DNA from: an uncultured Rhodospirillales bacterium
GTDB taxonomy: Bacteria; Pseudomonadota; Alphaproteobacteria; Acetobacterales; Acetobacteraceae
DNA: 64,000 nt
Assembly (NCBI GenBank): GCA_903835235.1
Contig: CAILMF010000054.1
Coordinates: 1 to 64,000, forward strand
Direction: 5' to 3'
The position numbers and the translations under genes were made by a program. The number at the start of each line of letters is the position of its first letter. Position 1 is the stretch's first letter. The notes below the pieces were generated by a model, which was not told the DNA's origin, did no database searches, and worked only from the letters and a program-made list of their open reading frames with translations. Positions 28,916 through 37,101 of the stretch are shown in pieces.

Positions 28916-29314
28916 TCAACCCGAGTAGGACGACACCTCGATGAGGTTGCCTTCGGGGTCGCGGGTGTAAACGCTGGTCATCTGGCCCAGTGCCCCGGTC
29001 TTTTCCACCGGGCCTTCCGCGATCTCCACGCCGCAGTCGCGGAAGTGGTGCACCACCTGGTCCGAGGTGACGGTGACCACGAAGCAGAGGTCCTGCGTGC
29101 CGGGCGAGCAGTCCCGCGCCGCGATCCAGTCTGCCGCCGGGAAGTCGAAGGGGCGCAGGTTGATCTTCTGGCCGCCGAACTTCAGCGCGGTGCGCTGCGC
29201 CGTGCCGAAGGTCTCGCGTTCCATGCCCAGCACGCGCTGGTACCAGCTGGCCATGGTTTCCACGTCGGTGCAGTTGATGACCAGGTGGTCGAGGCGATCC
29301 ACGGCGAAGCGCAT
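28916..29314 (-). CDS. VOC family protein (glyoxalase/bleomycin-resistance fold)
   Basis: A 132-aa vicinal oxygen chelate protein containing one full VOC module: DHLVINCTDVETMASWYQRV at the N-terminus and a C-terminal YTRDPEGNLIEV strand with the usual metal-ligand Glu. Relatives include glyoxalase-like enzymes and dioxygenase-like proteins; the reaction is not determined by sequence. It lies between fumC and the RidA gene, with short gaps, in a minus-strand gene run. Confidence 0.88.
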   Translation of the reverse strand: MRFAVDRLDHLVINCTDVETMASWYQRVLGMERETFGTAQRTALKFGGQKINLRPFDFPAADWIAARDCSPGTQDLCFVVTVTSDQVVHHFRDCGVEIAEGPVEKTGALGQMTSVYTRDPEGNLIEVSSYSG

Positions 29315-29375
29315 CTTGCTAGTTCCCCTTTGTCTGGCCGGCCGATTCAGACCCTTGCGCCCTGCGGCGCGGCGG

Positions 29376-29765
29376 TCATCGGGCGGCTGGCAGGCGTGCC
29401 GTCACTTCGATTTCGATCAGCATGGCTTCCGACTGCAACCCGGCGATCAGCAGGGTGGAAGCCGGGCGGGCCGTGCCGAAATAGCGCTTCACCACCGGCC
29501 AGCAGGGCTGCCAGTCCGCGCGGTTGGGCAGGATGAAGGTGGCGCGGACCACGTGGTCCAGGCTCGTGCCGGCCTGGGTCAGCGCGTCCGCGATGTTGCG
29601 GAAGCACTGGTCGGCCTGCGCCACCACGCCGTCGCGCAGCGTCATGGTCGTGTAGTCGTAGCCGGTGGTGCCGGAGACAAAGACCAGGTCGCCATCCACC
29701 ACGGCGCGGGAATAGCCGATTTCTTCCTCGAACTTCGAGCCGGAGGAGATGAGACGCCGGGTCAT
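29376..29765 (-). CDS. RidA family protein
   Basis: A 129-aa Rid/YjgF-like protein. The archetype RidA hydrolyses reactive 2-aminoacrylate-type enamines, with a conserved arginine. Here the VFVSGTTGYD segment and the VVRATFIL strand match the family, with the Arg in the latter at the expected place. The start at 29765 overlaps the stop of the upstream 72-aa gene (ATGA) and has an AGGA site. It may belong to a non-archetypal Rid subgroup. Confidence 0.85.
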   Translation of the reverse strand: MTRRLISSGSKFEEEIGYSRAVVDGDLVFVSGTTGYDYTTMTLRDGVVAQADQCFRNIADALTQAGTSLDHVVRATFILPNRADWQPCWPVVKRYFGTARPASTLLIAGLQSEAMLIEIEVTARLPAAR

Positions 29766-29980
29766 ACTTCCTCCGCGTCCACTTCGCCGGCGAAGCCGCT
29801 CTGTACCGGGAAATGCGCCACGGCCACCACCCGGTAGGTGGCGGTGAGGTCGGGGTAGTGGTCGGCGAAGTCGAGGATCTCGCCAACGCTGGGCAGCCGC
29901 GAGAGCGTCACCGTGCCGCATTCCCAATTCGGCAGGCTGTGGCCTGCCTTGTCGTAGAGCCAGACCTGGACCGGAACCAT
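29762..29980 (-). CDS. Small hypothetical protein translated with RidA
   Basis: A 72-aa acidic, soluble protein I do not recognise. It has mixed strand and helix character (VWLYDKAGH at the N-terminus, TYRVVAVAHFP in the second half) and no signal peptide or cysteine pair. Its stop overlaps the RidA start by 4 bases and it begins 5 bases after the class I fumarase stop, so it belongs to the fumarase-RidA transcription unit. The compact reading frame between two coupled genes supports its being real. Confidence 0.65.
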   Translation of the reverse strand: MVPVQVWLYDKAGHSLPNWECGTVTLSRLPSVGEILDFADHYPDLTATYRVVAVAHFPVQSGFAGEVDAEEV

Positions 29981-29985
29981 GCGCG

Positions 29986-31638
29986 TTACTCCAAGCCTTC
30001 GTAGAAGTCGTTGCCCTTATCGTCCATCACGATGAAGGCCGGGAAGTCCACTACCTCGATCCGCCAGATCGCTTCCATGCCAAGCTCGGGATATTCCAGC
30101 ACTTCTACTTTTTTGATGCAGTCCTGCGCCAGGCGCGCCGCCGGGCCGCCGACGCTGCCCAGGTAGAACCCGCCATAGCTCTTGCAGGCGTTCAGCACGG
30201 CCTTGCTGCGGTTGCCCTTGGCCAGCATCACCATGCTGCCGCCGGCCTTCTGCAAGGCTTCCACATAGCTGTCCATGCGGCCGGCCGTGGTCGGGCCGAA
30301 GCTGCCGGTGGCCATGCCGTCGGGCGTCTTGGCCGGGCCGGCGTAATAGACCGGGTGGTTCTTCATGTAGTCGGGCAGGCCCTCGCCGCGGTCCAGGCGT
30401 TCCTGCAACTTGGCGTGGGCGATATCCCGCGCCACCACCATGGTGCCGGTCAGCGAAACGCGGGTCTTCACGGGGTAGCGCGCCAGCGTGCCGCGAATGG
30501 CGCTCATCGGCTGGTTCAGGTCGATATTGACCACGTCGCCACCCAGGATGTCGTCGGTCGCTTCCGGCAGGAAGCGGGCGGGGTCGTGCTCCAGGTCTTC
30601 CAGGAACACGCCTTCCGGCGTGATTTTTGCCTTTATCTGCCGGTCCGCGCTGCACGAGACGCCGATACCGATCGGCAGGCTGGCGCCATGCCGCGGCAGA
30701 CGAACCACGCGGACGTCATGGCAGAAATACTTGCCGCCGAACTGCGCGCCGATGCCGAGGTTCTGCGTCAGCTTGTGGACGTCCGCTTCCAGTGCCGGGT
30801 CGCGGAAGGCGTGGCCGGACCTGTCGCCGCTGGTCGGCAGCGCGTCCAGCCACTTGGTGCTGGCCAGCTTCACCGCCTTCAGGTTGGTCTCGGCGGAGGT
30901 ACCGCCGATGACGATGGCCAGGTGGTAGGGCGGGCAGGCGCTGGTGCCCAGCGTCTTCACCTTCTCCTCGATGAAGGCGAGCAGCTTCGGCTTGTTCAGC
31001 ACCGCGCGGGTCTGCTGGTACAGGAAGGTCTTGTTGGCGCTGCCGCCGCCCTTCAGCACGAACATCAGGTGCAACTCGTCGGCGTGGTGCTCGCCGGGCT
31101 GCGCCATGATGGAGAAATCAACCGGCAGGTTGTTGCCGGTGTTCACTTCCTCGAACATCGAGAGCGGCGCCATCTGCGAATAGCGCAGGTTGGTCTCGGT
31201 ATAGGTGCGGTGGACGCCGTAGCTCAGCGCCTCCTCCTCGTCGCCCTGCACCCAGACGCGCTGGCCCTTCTTGCCGAAGACGATGGCGGTGCCGGTGTCC
31301 TGGCACATCGGCAGCTTGCCGCCGGCGGCGATGCTGGCGTTCTTCAGCAGGTCCAGCGCGACGAAGCGGTCATTCGCGCTCGCTTCCGGGTCCTGGAGGA
31401 TCTTCGCCAGCTGCTCCAGATGCGCCGGGCGCAGCAGGTGGGAAACGTCCTTGCAGGCTTGGAAGGCCAGCTCCTCCAGCGCCTTGGGCGAAACCTTCAG
31501 CACGGTCTCGCCATCCACCTGCGTGGTGGAGACGCCGGCGATATCCAGCTTGCGGTAGCGGGTGCCGTCCTCGCCCAGCGGAAACATCGGGCTGTAGAGG
31601 AAGCCTTCCGGGCGAGCCGGCGTGTTGTGGTCGGGCAT
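29986..31638 (-). CDS. fumA: Class I fumarate hydratase (iron-sulphur)
   Basis: A 550-aa [4Fe-4S] fumarase converting fumarate and malate, the usual length for the single-chain class I enzyme. Likely cluster ligands are C112 in [11 protein letters not shown] and cysteines in the YFCHDVRV and GVSCSADR segments. The C-terminal beta domain contains [12 protein letters not shown]. The protein is cytoplasmic. Co-occurrence with FumC a few genes away suggests regulation by oxygen or iron status, which is inference. Confidence 0.93.
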   Translation of the reverse strand: MPDHNTPARPEGFLYSPMFPLGEDGTRYRKLDIAGVSTTQVDGETVLKVSPKALEELAFQACKDVSHLLRPAHLEQLAKILQDPEASANDRFVALDLLKNASIAAGGKLPMCQDTGTAIVFGKKGQRVWVQGDEEEALSYGVHRTYTETNLRYSQMAPLSMFEEVNTGNNLPVDFSIMAQPGEHHADELHLMFVLKGGGSANKTFLYQQTRAVLNKPKLLAFIEEKVKTLGTSACPPYHLAIVIGGTSAETNLKAVKLASTKWLDALPTSGDRSGHAFRDPALEADVHKLTQNLGIGAQFGGKYFCHDVRVVRLPRHGASLPIGIGVSCSADRQIKAKITPEGVFLEDLEHDPARFLPEATDDILGGDVVNIDLNQPMSAIRGTLARYPVKTRVSLTGTMVVARDIAHAKLQERLDRGEGLPDYMKNHPVYYAGPAKTPDGMATGSFGPTTAGRMDSYVEALQKAGGSMVMLAKGNRSKAVLNACKSYGGFYLGSVGGPAARLAQDCIKKVEVLEYPELGMEAIWRIEVVDFPAFIVMDDKGNDFYEGLE

Positions 31639-31746
31639 GGGCGGGTCTCCGCTGGCGCCGTTCGGCGCGCTTAAGGCGGTGCCGGCTTACCCCAGCCGCG
31701 CGCGCAAGCCAATGCGGCCCGTGCGCCTGGTTTCAGTCCCGCTGGC

Positions 31747-32250
31747 TCAGTCCCGCTTGCGGCGGAAGGCGTCCAGGCTGACCACCTGCGGCCGCGCCGG
31801 GGCAGCGGCCTCCTCGGGGGGGGCTTCGGCCGGCGCCTCGGCGGCGGCCTCGGCCACCACGGGCGCATCCGGCCCGCCCTGGAAGCGCAGGCCGAACTTC
31901 ACCTGCGGGTCGGCAAAGGCGGTCAGCGCCGCGAAGGGCACGCTGAGGATCGAGGGCACGCCGCCGAAGCTCAGCCCCACCGAGAAGTAGCCGGCGGCGC
32001 GGTCCACCTTCAGGTCCCAGAAGCGGTGCTGCAGGACGATGGTCATTTCCTGCGGGTAGCGCGCCTTCAGGTGCGCCGGAATCGCCACGCCGGGGAAGGT
32101 GGTGCGGAAGGTGATGTAGAAGTGGTGCTCACCGGGCAGGCCATGATGCGCGGCGTAGTCCAGCGCGTCGGCGACCACGACCCGCAGCGCTTCTTCGGTC
32201 CATTGGGCGTAGGGCAGCAGGCTCTCGGCCTGCGCGGAGTCATCAGTCAT
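31747..32250 (-). CDS. sspB: SspB family ClpXP adaptor
   Basis: A 167-aa SspB-like adaptor that in alphaproteobacteria delivers ssrA-tagged and other substrates to ClpXP. The folded domain covers about residues 12-120 (FYITFRTTFPGV, FWDLKVDRAAGYFSVGLSFGG). An Ala/Pro/Glu-rich linker follows, then a short basic C-terminus (VVSLDAFRRKRD) where ClpX-docking tails normally sit. The start at 32250 has a GGGGGA site. The tmRNA gene that makes the ssrA tag lies only about 1.5 kb away. Confidence 0.9.
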   Translation of the reverse strand: MTDDSAQAESLLPYAQWTEEALRVVVADALDYAAHHGLPGEHHFYITFRTTFPGVAIPAHLKARYPQEMTIVLQHRFWDLKVDRAAGYFSVGLSFGGVPSILSVPFAALTAFADPQVKFGLRFQGGPDAPVVAEAAAEAPAEAPPEEAAAPARPQVVSLDAFRRKRD

Positions 32251-32312
32251 GCGGTCCCCCAAGGGCGGCAGGATAGCCAAAGCTGGTGAACGGCGAAAGT
32301 ATGCGCGCCCGG

Positions 32313-33650
32313 CTAAACCAACGCGGCCATCAGGTCAGCGACGTCGCCGGCCTGCTCCAGCCCGCGGATCGCCTGCAACATGGCTTCCGCGCGCCCGGCG
32401 AAGCCGCCGATGCCGGCATTGTCGACGAACTTGGCATCCAACGCGGCGTCGCTCATCGGGTTGTCGATGCTGCCGACCGGCGCGCTGACCGTCAGCGTCG
32501 TCTGGCGGCCATCGGCCAGGCGGGCGGTCACGGTCGCGGCGCCGCGCGGCAGGGTTGCGTCCAGCCGGGCCGTCACCTTGGCGCGAAAGGCGGCCAGGGC
32601 TGGGTCCGCCACCGCCGGCATCTCGAAATCCGCGACGCCGGCGCGGGCGCGCACGAAGCCGAGCGCGGCGCTGTGGTGGATGGAGACGCGGGCGTCGCGT
32701 TCATTCCGCACCGCGCGGTCGCCGCGGTCCAGCAGCAGCTGGTCGCCGGCGACCTCCACGCTGGCGATGGCCTCCGGCGGCACGCCGAGCTGATCGCGCA
32801 GCGCCAGGCAGGCGTCGATCACGGCGTGGAAGACGATACCGGCCGGGTAGGGCTTGTAGGTGTTGCGGGCGATTTCCCAGCGGCTGCCCAACCCTTCGGT
32901 GATCTGCGTCACGTCGGGCGTGTCGCCCATGGCCCGCGCCCAGCCAAGCGGGCCTTCAATGGCCGCCAGCGCCGCCTGGTAGCCCTGTTCCGCCAGCAAG
33001 GCGGCCAGCATGCCGTTGCGCGCCGCGTTGCCCATGCCGACATTCTTGGCAGCACTTGGCAGGTTTTCCACCAGGCCGGCGGATTGGCTGGCGGCGATGC
33101 CGATGGCGTGCCAGGTCTGCGCCGCGCTCAGCCCCAGCAGCTTCGCGGTGGCCACCGCGCTGCCGAAGCCGCCGCAGGTGGAGGTGATGTGCCAGCCCCG
33201 CGCGTAATGCCCGGGCGAGACGGCGTTGCCGATACGGCACTCCACCTCCGCCCCCAGCAGGAAGGCGTGCAGCACCTGGGCGCCGCTGAACCCGCGCTGT
33301 TCTGCCAGAGCCAGGGCGGCGGGGGCGACGGGGGCGGTGGGGTGGATGACCGTTTGCAGGTGGGTGTCGTCGTAGTCCAGCAGATTGCCGGCGATGCAGT
33401 TGACGAAGGCGGCGCTCATCGTGTCCAGCTTCACGCCCTGGCCGAAGACGGTGCTGGTGGCCGGGCCGGCGGTCAGGCGCATCACCTTCAATGCCGTGGT
33501 GACAGCGGGGTCCCGCGCCACGCCCAGCGCGCAGCCGATATGGTTCAGGATGCTGCGCAGCCCTTCCTGCCGCAGCGCCGGGGAGATGTCCTGCCAGCGG
33601 GAGGCGGCGACGAACTCGCCCAGCACCTGGCCGACATACGGGGTGGTCAT
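32313..33650 (-). CDS. MmgE/PrpD family protein
   Basis: A 445-aa member of the 2-methylcitrate dehydratase/cis-aconitate decarboxylase superfamily. The active-site-like LLDYDDTHLQTVIHP segment is at residues 91-104, with D92, D94, D95, H97 and H103. True PrpD needs partner genes for the methylcitrate cycle, and none are nearby, so the substrate is uncertain. It stands alone on the minus strand, just downstream of ssrA. Confidence 0.88.
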   Translation of the reverse strand: MTTPYVGQVLGEFVAASRWQDISPALRQEGLRSILNHIGCALGVARDPAVTTALKVMRLTAGPATSTVFGQGVKLDTMSAAFVNCIAGNLLDYDDTHLQTVIHPTAPVAPAALALAEQRGFSGAQVLHAFLLGAEVECRIGNAVSPGHYARGWHITSTCGGFGSAVATAKLLGLSAAQTWHAIGIAASQSAGLVENLPSAAKNVGMGNAARNGMLAALLAEQGYQAALAAIEGPLGWARAMGDTPDVTQITEGLGSRWEIARNTYKPYPAGIVFHAVIDACLALRDQLGVPPEAIASVEVAGDQLLLDRGDRAVRNERDARVSIHHSAALGFVRARAGVADFEMPAVADPALAAFRAKVTARLDATLPRGAATVTARLADGRQTTLTVSAPVGSIDNPMSDAALDAKFVDNAGIGGFAGRAEAMLQAIRGLEQAGDVADLMAALV

Positions 33651-33727
33651 GATCCTGGCTCCGCGAATGGCCGGCGGCGGGTGCCAGCTGGCCAGGGATA
33701 AAGCCGGATGCGGGCGGGGTGGTAAAG

Positions 33728-34076
33728 TGGGGGGCTTCTGTTGCCCGGTGCCCCCCGAACCGCGCTTCTTACTGCTTACGCAGCAACAGCGAGTGCAACG
33801 TTGTCGTTCGCACTTAGGATGTAGCCCGATAACGGCGGTACAATGCCGGGCAAAAGCGTTCTCTTTACCACGCGTGTCGAGCCTGTTTCACCCCCACGGC
33901 CACCCTCGACAAAGGGTGGTTCGACCGCTTCGCGGAACCATTCCCCGGAGCCTCCGGAGGACTTATCCGCTGCGCGGCCAAGTGGTGGAGGTGCCGGGCA
34001 CTGCCCCCGGGTCCACAACGATTATTCCAAAACGCGTTTATCACCATAGTCGGTCGGGGTTGCCCCCGGGCGACGG
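33728..34076 (-). ncRNA. ssrA: Permuted two-piece tmRNA
   Basis: An alphaproteobacterial circularly permuted tmRNA. Reading the minus strand, the acceptor piece comes first: a T-arm with CCGGG/CCCGG around a 7-nt loop (34010-33994), then the acceptor strand CACCTCC and ACCA ending at 33983. After an 87-nt intervening segment the coding piece starts at 33895 with GGGGGTG, which pairs with CACCTCC over 7 bp. The tag frame follows, then the conserved CACCGGGCAACAGAA inside a GGGGGGC/GCCCCCC stem near the 3' end. End points are estimates. Confidence 0.93.
33776..33811 (-). other. tmRNA tag reading frame ANDNVALAVAA
   Basis: Eleven codons from GCG to GCG and a TAA stop encode ANDNVALAVAA, a typical alphaproteobacterial proteolysis tag. 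The C-terminal VAA is the ClpXP degron, and the AND-N start is the expected SspB-bound part. sspB itself lies at 31747-32250. Confidence 0.93.
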
Positions 34077-34080
34077 CTTC

Positions 34081-34110
34081 TAGATAGGCCCTGGCGGCGC
34101 GGAATGCCAG
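34081..34110 (-). promoter_or_regulatory. Candidate sigma-70 promoter of ssrA
   Basis: On the minus strand CTGGCA (34110-34105) and TATCTA (34086-34081) are separated by 18 bases, which would start transcription near 34075, at the expected tmRNA precursor 5' end. Confidence 0.45.
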
Positions 34111-34167
34111 GGGTGTTGCCGGCACCGCGCCACCGGCTAAACCGGCAGGGCAAGCAGGGACCCCAAC

Positions 34168-35106
34168 ATGGCGCTCACCGAGTCGCAGCAGCAGGAAATC
34201 GCCGCCGCCCGCGCCACCGAGGCGCGGACGCTGCGGCCAACCGTGCCCGCACTGGAAGCCATGCTGTTCCAGGCCACCCCGGTGCTGGACCACGGTTTTG
34301 TGCGTGTCATCGACTACATGGGCGACGACGCCGCCGTGGTGCAGGCGGCCCGCGTCTCCTACGGCCGCGGCACCAAGGCGGTGTCCGAGGATCGCGGCCT
34401 GATCCGCTACCTGATGCGCCACCGGCATTCCACGCCGTTCGAGATGTGCGAGATCAAGTACCACGTGAAGCTGCCGATCTTCGTCGCGCGGCAGTGGATC
34501 CGCCACCGTACCGCGAACGTGAACGAGTACAGCGCGCGCTATTCCATCCTGGATCGCGAGTTCTACATCCCCGCGCCGGAACAACTGGCGGCGCAATCCG
34601 CCAGCAACCGCCAGGGCAGGGGAGACGTGTTGCAGGGCGCCGAAGCCGCCCATGTGCTGGACCTGCTGCGGGAAGACGCCACGCGCAACTACGACCACTA
34701 CGTGGAGATGCTGAACGAGGGCGAGGACGGCCAGCCCGTCGACCCCGGCCGGCAGGGCCTGGCGCGGGAGCTGGCTCGCATGAACCTGACCCTGAATGCC
34801 TATACGCAATGGTACTGGAAGACGGACCTGCACAACCTCTTCCACTTCCTGTCGCTGAGGGCGGACGCACATGCGCAGTACGAAATCCGCGTCTATGCCG
34901 AAGCCATGCTGGCCAGCGTGGAAGCCTGGGTGCCGCATTGCGCCGAAGCCTTCCGCGACTTCCGCCTGGGCGCCGTCACGCTCTCGGCGGGCATGCTGGG
35001 CGTGGTGAAGCAGATGCTGGCCGGCGAGGCGCCCGCGCAGAAGGGCAGCGGCCTCAGCCCGCGCGAATGGCGGGAACTGATGGCCACGCTGGGGCGGGAC
35101 GCGTGA
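34168..35106 (+). CDS. thyX: FAD-dependent thymidylate synthase
   Basis: A 312-aa flavin-dependent thymidylate synthase making dTMP from dUMP with methylenetetrahydrofolate and NADPH. The ThyX motif [15 protein letters not shown] lies at residues 112-126 and includes the Arg/His/Arg and the Ser used in substrate binding. Length is somewhat above the 220-250 aa of many ThyX proteins, as usual in alphaproteobacteria. It is the first gene of a coupled run; the next gene overlaps its stop (GTGA). Confidence 0.95.
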   Translation: MALTESQQQEIAAARATEARTLRPTVPALEAMLFQATPVLDHGFVRVIDYMGDDAAVVQAARVSYGRGTKAVSEDRGLIRYLMRHRHSTPFEMCEIKYHVKLPIFVARQWIRHRTANVNEYSARYSILDREFYIPAPEQLAAQSASNRQGRGDVLQGAEAAHVLDLLREDATRNYDHYVEMLNEGEDGQPVDPGRQGLARELARMNLTLNAYTQWYWKTDLHNLFHFLSLRADAHAQYEIRVYAEAMLASVEAWVPHCAEAFRDFRLGAVTLSAGMLGVVKQMLAGEAPAQKGSGLSPREWRELMATLGRDA

Positions 35107-35375
35107 GCACCACCACCAAGGCGCCGCCGCGGGTGCAGGCGGTGCCGGCGCCACGCAAGCCGCGCGCTGCCAGCGCGCCGCGCCCGGCCAAGCCCAAGGC
35201 GGCGCCGGCCGGCCAGCGCTTCGGCCGGCTGGGCAGCTGGGGCTGGGCGGCGGTGCTGGGCATCGGCGTGGTGGTGCTTTCCCCCGTCGTGCACGCCTTC
35301 TGGGGCGATGTGGGCGTGCTGGGGCTGGGCATCTTCGGGCTTGGCTTCCTGCTCGGGCGCTGGACCGCGGGCTGA
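35103..35375 (+). CDS. Small membrane protein, hypothetical
   Basis: A 90-aa protein with a basic, Pro/Ala/Lys-rich N-terminal half (residues 1-42) and two hydrophobic segments, about 47-65 and 70-87, rich in Gly. The GTG start overlaps the thyX stop and the stop overlaps the next ATG, so it sits inside the operon with no gaps. I do not recognise a family. Its N-terminus is probably cytoplasmic by the positive-inside rule. Confidence 0.7.
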   Translation: MSTTTKAPPRVQAVPAPRKPRAASAPRPAKPKAAPAGQRFGRLGSWGWAAVLGIGVVVLSPVVHAFWGDVGVLGLGIFGLGFLLGRWTAG

Positions 35376-35971
35376 TGCACCCGGAGCGGCTGGAGCGAAT
35401 CTACGGCTTCCTCGCCCTGGCGGACCGGCTGAAGCACGTGCCCCGGCGCGGCCAGACGGTACAGCCGGATGGAACCCTGCGCGCCGAGAACTCGGCCGAG
35501 CATTGCTGGAATGCCGCCCTGGTGGCGCTGCTGCTGCATGGCGAGGACGCCGAGGCGCCGGACCTGGCGACGGTACTTTCCATGATCCTGGCGCACGACC
35601 TGGTGGAGATCGAGGCCGGCGACACCTTTGCCTTCGACGAGGACGCCAAGCTGACCCAGGCCGAGCGCGAACTGGCCGCCGCCGATGTCGTCTTCGGCGC
35701 CCTGCCGGCGGACCTTGGCCAGCAGATGCGCGCGCTGTGGGAGGAGTTCGAGGCCGGCGAGACCCCGGCGGCGCGCTTCGCCATGGCCTGCGACCGGGCG
35801 CAGGGGTTCTTGCAGGGCGTGCTCTCCGGCGGGCATTGGTACCAGGTGGGCGTGACGGAGACGATCAGCCGCCGCCGCATGGACCCCGCCAGCGAGGTCG
35901 CGCCGCCGTTCCGCGCCATGATCGAGGATTTGTACCGGCGCGCCCGCGAGGGGTCTATGTTCGCGCCATGA
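35375..35971 (+). CDS. HD-domain phosphohydrolase (YfbR/HDDC2-like)
   Basis: A 198-aa HD-superfamily protein. Metal ligands are H43 in ENSAEHCWN and H74-D75 in ILAHDLVEIEAGDT, the pattern of YfbR-like 5'-deoxynucleotidases, which dephosphorylate deoxynucleoside monophosphates. It starts on the stop of the small membrane protein (TGATG) and overlaps the ribokinase gene by 4 bases. Position next to thyX suits a role in dUMP/dTMP balance, which is inference. Confidence 0.82.
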   Translation: MHPERLERIYGFLALADRLKHVPRRGQTVQPDGTLRAENSAEHCWNAALVALLLHGEDAEAPDLATVLSMILAHDLVEIEAGDTFAFDEDAKLTQAERELAAADVVFGALPADLGQQMRALWEEFEAGETPAARFAMACDRAQGFLQGVLSGGHWYQVGVTETISRRRMDPASEVAPPFRAMIEDLYRRAREGSMFAP

Positions 35972-36897
35972 CGGTCTTGGTCTTCGGGTCGGTGGTTGCC
36001 GACATGGTCTTCCCGCTGCCGCATCTGCCGCGCCCCGGCGAGACCGTGCTGGGCGAGGCGATGCGCGTGCTGCCCGGCGGCAAGGGCGCCAACCAGGCGG
36101 TGGCGGCGGCGCGGGATGGCGCCACGGTGGCCTTCGCCGGCGCGGTCGGGCGCGACGCGCTGGCCGGGCAGGCGCTGGCCGGCATGCGCGCGGCGGGCGT
36201 GGACCTGGCGCGGGTGGCCGAAGTGGAGGCCGCGACCGGCTGCGCCGCCGTCTGCGTGGATGCCAAGGGGCAGAACCAGATCGCGGTGGCCGCCGGCGCC
36301 AATGGCTGGGCGCTGGCCGCGCAGGTGGAGGACGCGGCGCTGACCGCCGACACCACGCTGCTGCTGCAGATGGAAGTGCCTGCGATTGAGGTGGTGGAGA
36401 TCATCCGCCGCGCCCGCAAGGCCGATGCGCTGATCATCCTGAACCTGGCGCCCGCCCTGCCGCTGCCGGTGGAGGTGCTGCGCCTGCTGGACGTGCTGGT
36501 GGTGAACGAGGCTGAGGCGACCTGGCTGATGGGGCATCTGGGCCTGGACCCCGCCCGCCGCAACTTCGACGAACCCGCCAGCGCCGACCTGGCGGAAGCC
36601 ATCGGCGAGGGCGTTGCCGTGGTGGTCACCCGCGGCGAGCGGGGCCTTGATGCGGTGGACGCCGATGGCCAGCGCATCACCTACGGCACCGCCCCGGTGA
36701 AGGTGAAGGACACCACCGGCGCCGGCGACTGTTTTACCGGTGTGCTGGCGGCGGCACTGGATGACGGCGAGGAATTCCCCGCCGCCTTGTGGCGCGCCAT
36801 GCTGGCGGCGACGCTGAGCTGCACCCGGGAAGGTGCCGCGGTCAGCTTTCCGGATGGCGAGGAAATCGACGTATTCGTCGAGGCGAGCGGGGAGTAG
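35968..36897 (+). CDS. rbsK: Ribokinase (PfkB family)
   Basis: A 309-aa PfkB-family kinase most like ribokinase: the N-terminal GGKGANQAVAAAR substrate-binding segment is near residue 36 and the DTTGAGDCFTG anion hole with catalytic Asp near residue 250. It would phosphorylate ribose or a similar sugar, possibly deoxyribose given its operon partners. The start overlaps the HD gene stop (ATGA). No ribose transporter is adjacent. Confidence 0.85.
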   Translation: MTVLVFGSVVADMVFPLPHLPRPGETVLGEAMRVLPGGKGANQAVAAARDGATVAFAGAVGRDALAGQALAGMRAAGVDLARVAEVEAATGCAAVCVDAKGQNQIAVAAGANGWALAAQVEDAALTADTTLLLQMEVPAIEVVEIIRRARKADALIILNLAPALPLPVEVLRLLDVLVVNEAEATWLMGHLGLDPARRNFDEPASADLAEAIGEGVAVVVTRGERGLDAVDADGQRITYGTAPVKVKDTTGAGDCFTGVLAAALDDGEEFPAALWRAMLAATLSCTREGAAVSFPDGEEIDVFVEASGE

Positions 36898-36955
36898 CGC
36901 CTGCCTGTGGGCAGCAGGCGCGAAGCAAGGCGGGGCCTTCACCGCCCGTCATGCG

Positions 36956-37020
36956 CGGGCTTGTCCCGCGTATCCACGTGCACTCCCGGGCATAAGCCGT
37001 GGACGGCCGGGACAAGCCCG
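36956..37020. repeat. REP-like palindromic intergenic element
   Basis: A perfect 13-bp inverted repeat (CGGGCTTGTCCCG at 36956-36968 with its complement at 37008-37020) encloses a nested TCCACG/CGTGGA stem. It sits between convergent genes. Palindromes of this kind are commonly dispersed in GC-rich alphaproteobacterial genomes; no second copy was noticed in this window. Confidence 0.7.
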
Positions 37021-37101
37021 GCCAGGACGGGGGGAAGTGCGTGAACGCCCGCGCAACCCCTGCCGGGACGATGAGGGCGGGGAGGCCCCCGCCCGCGCAG
37101 G

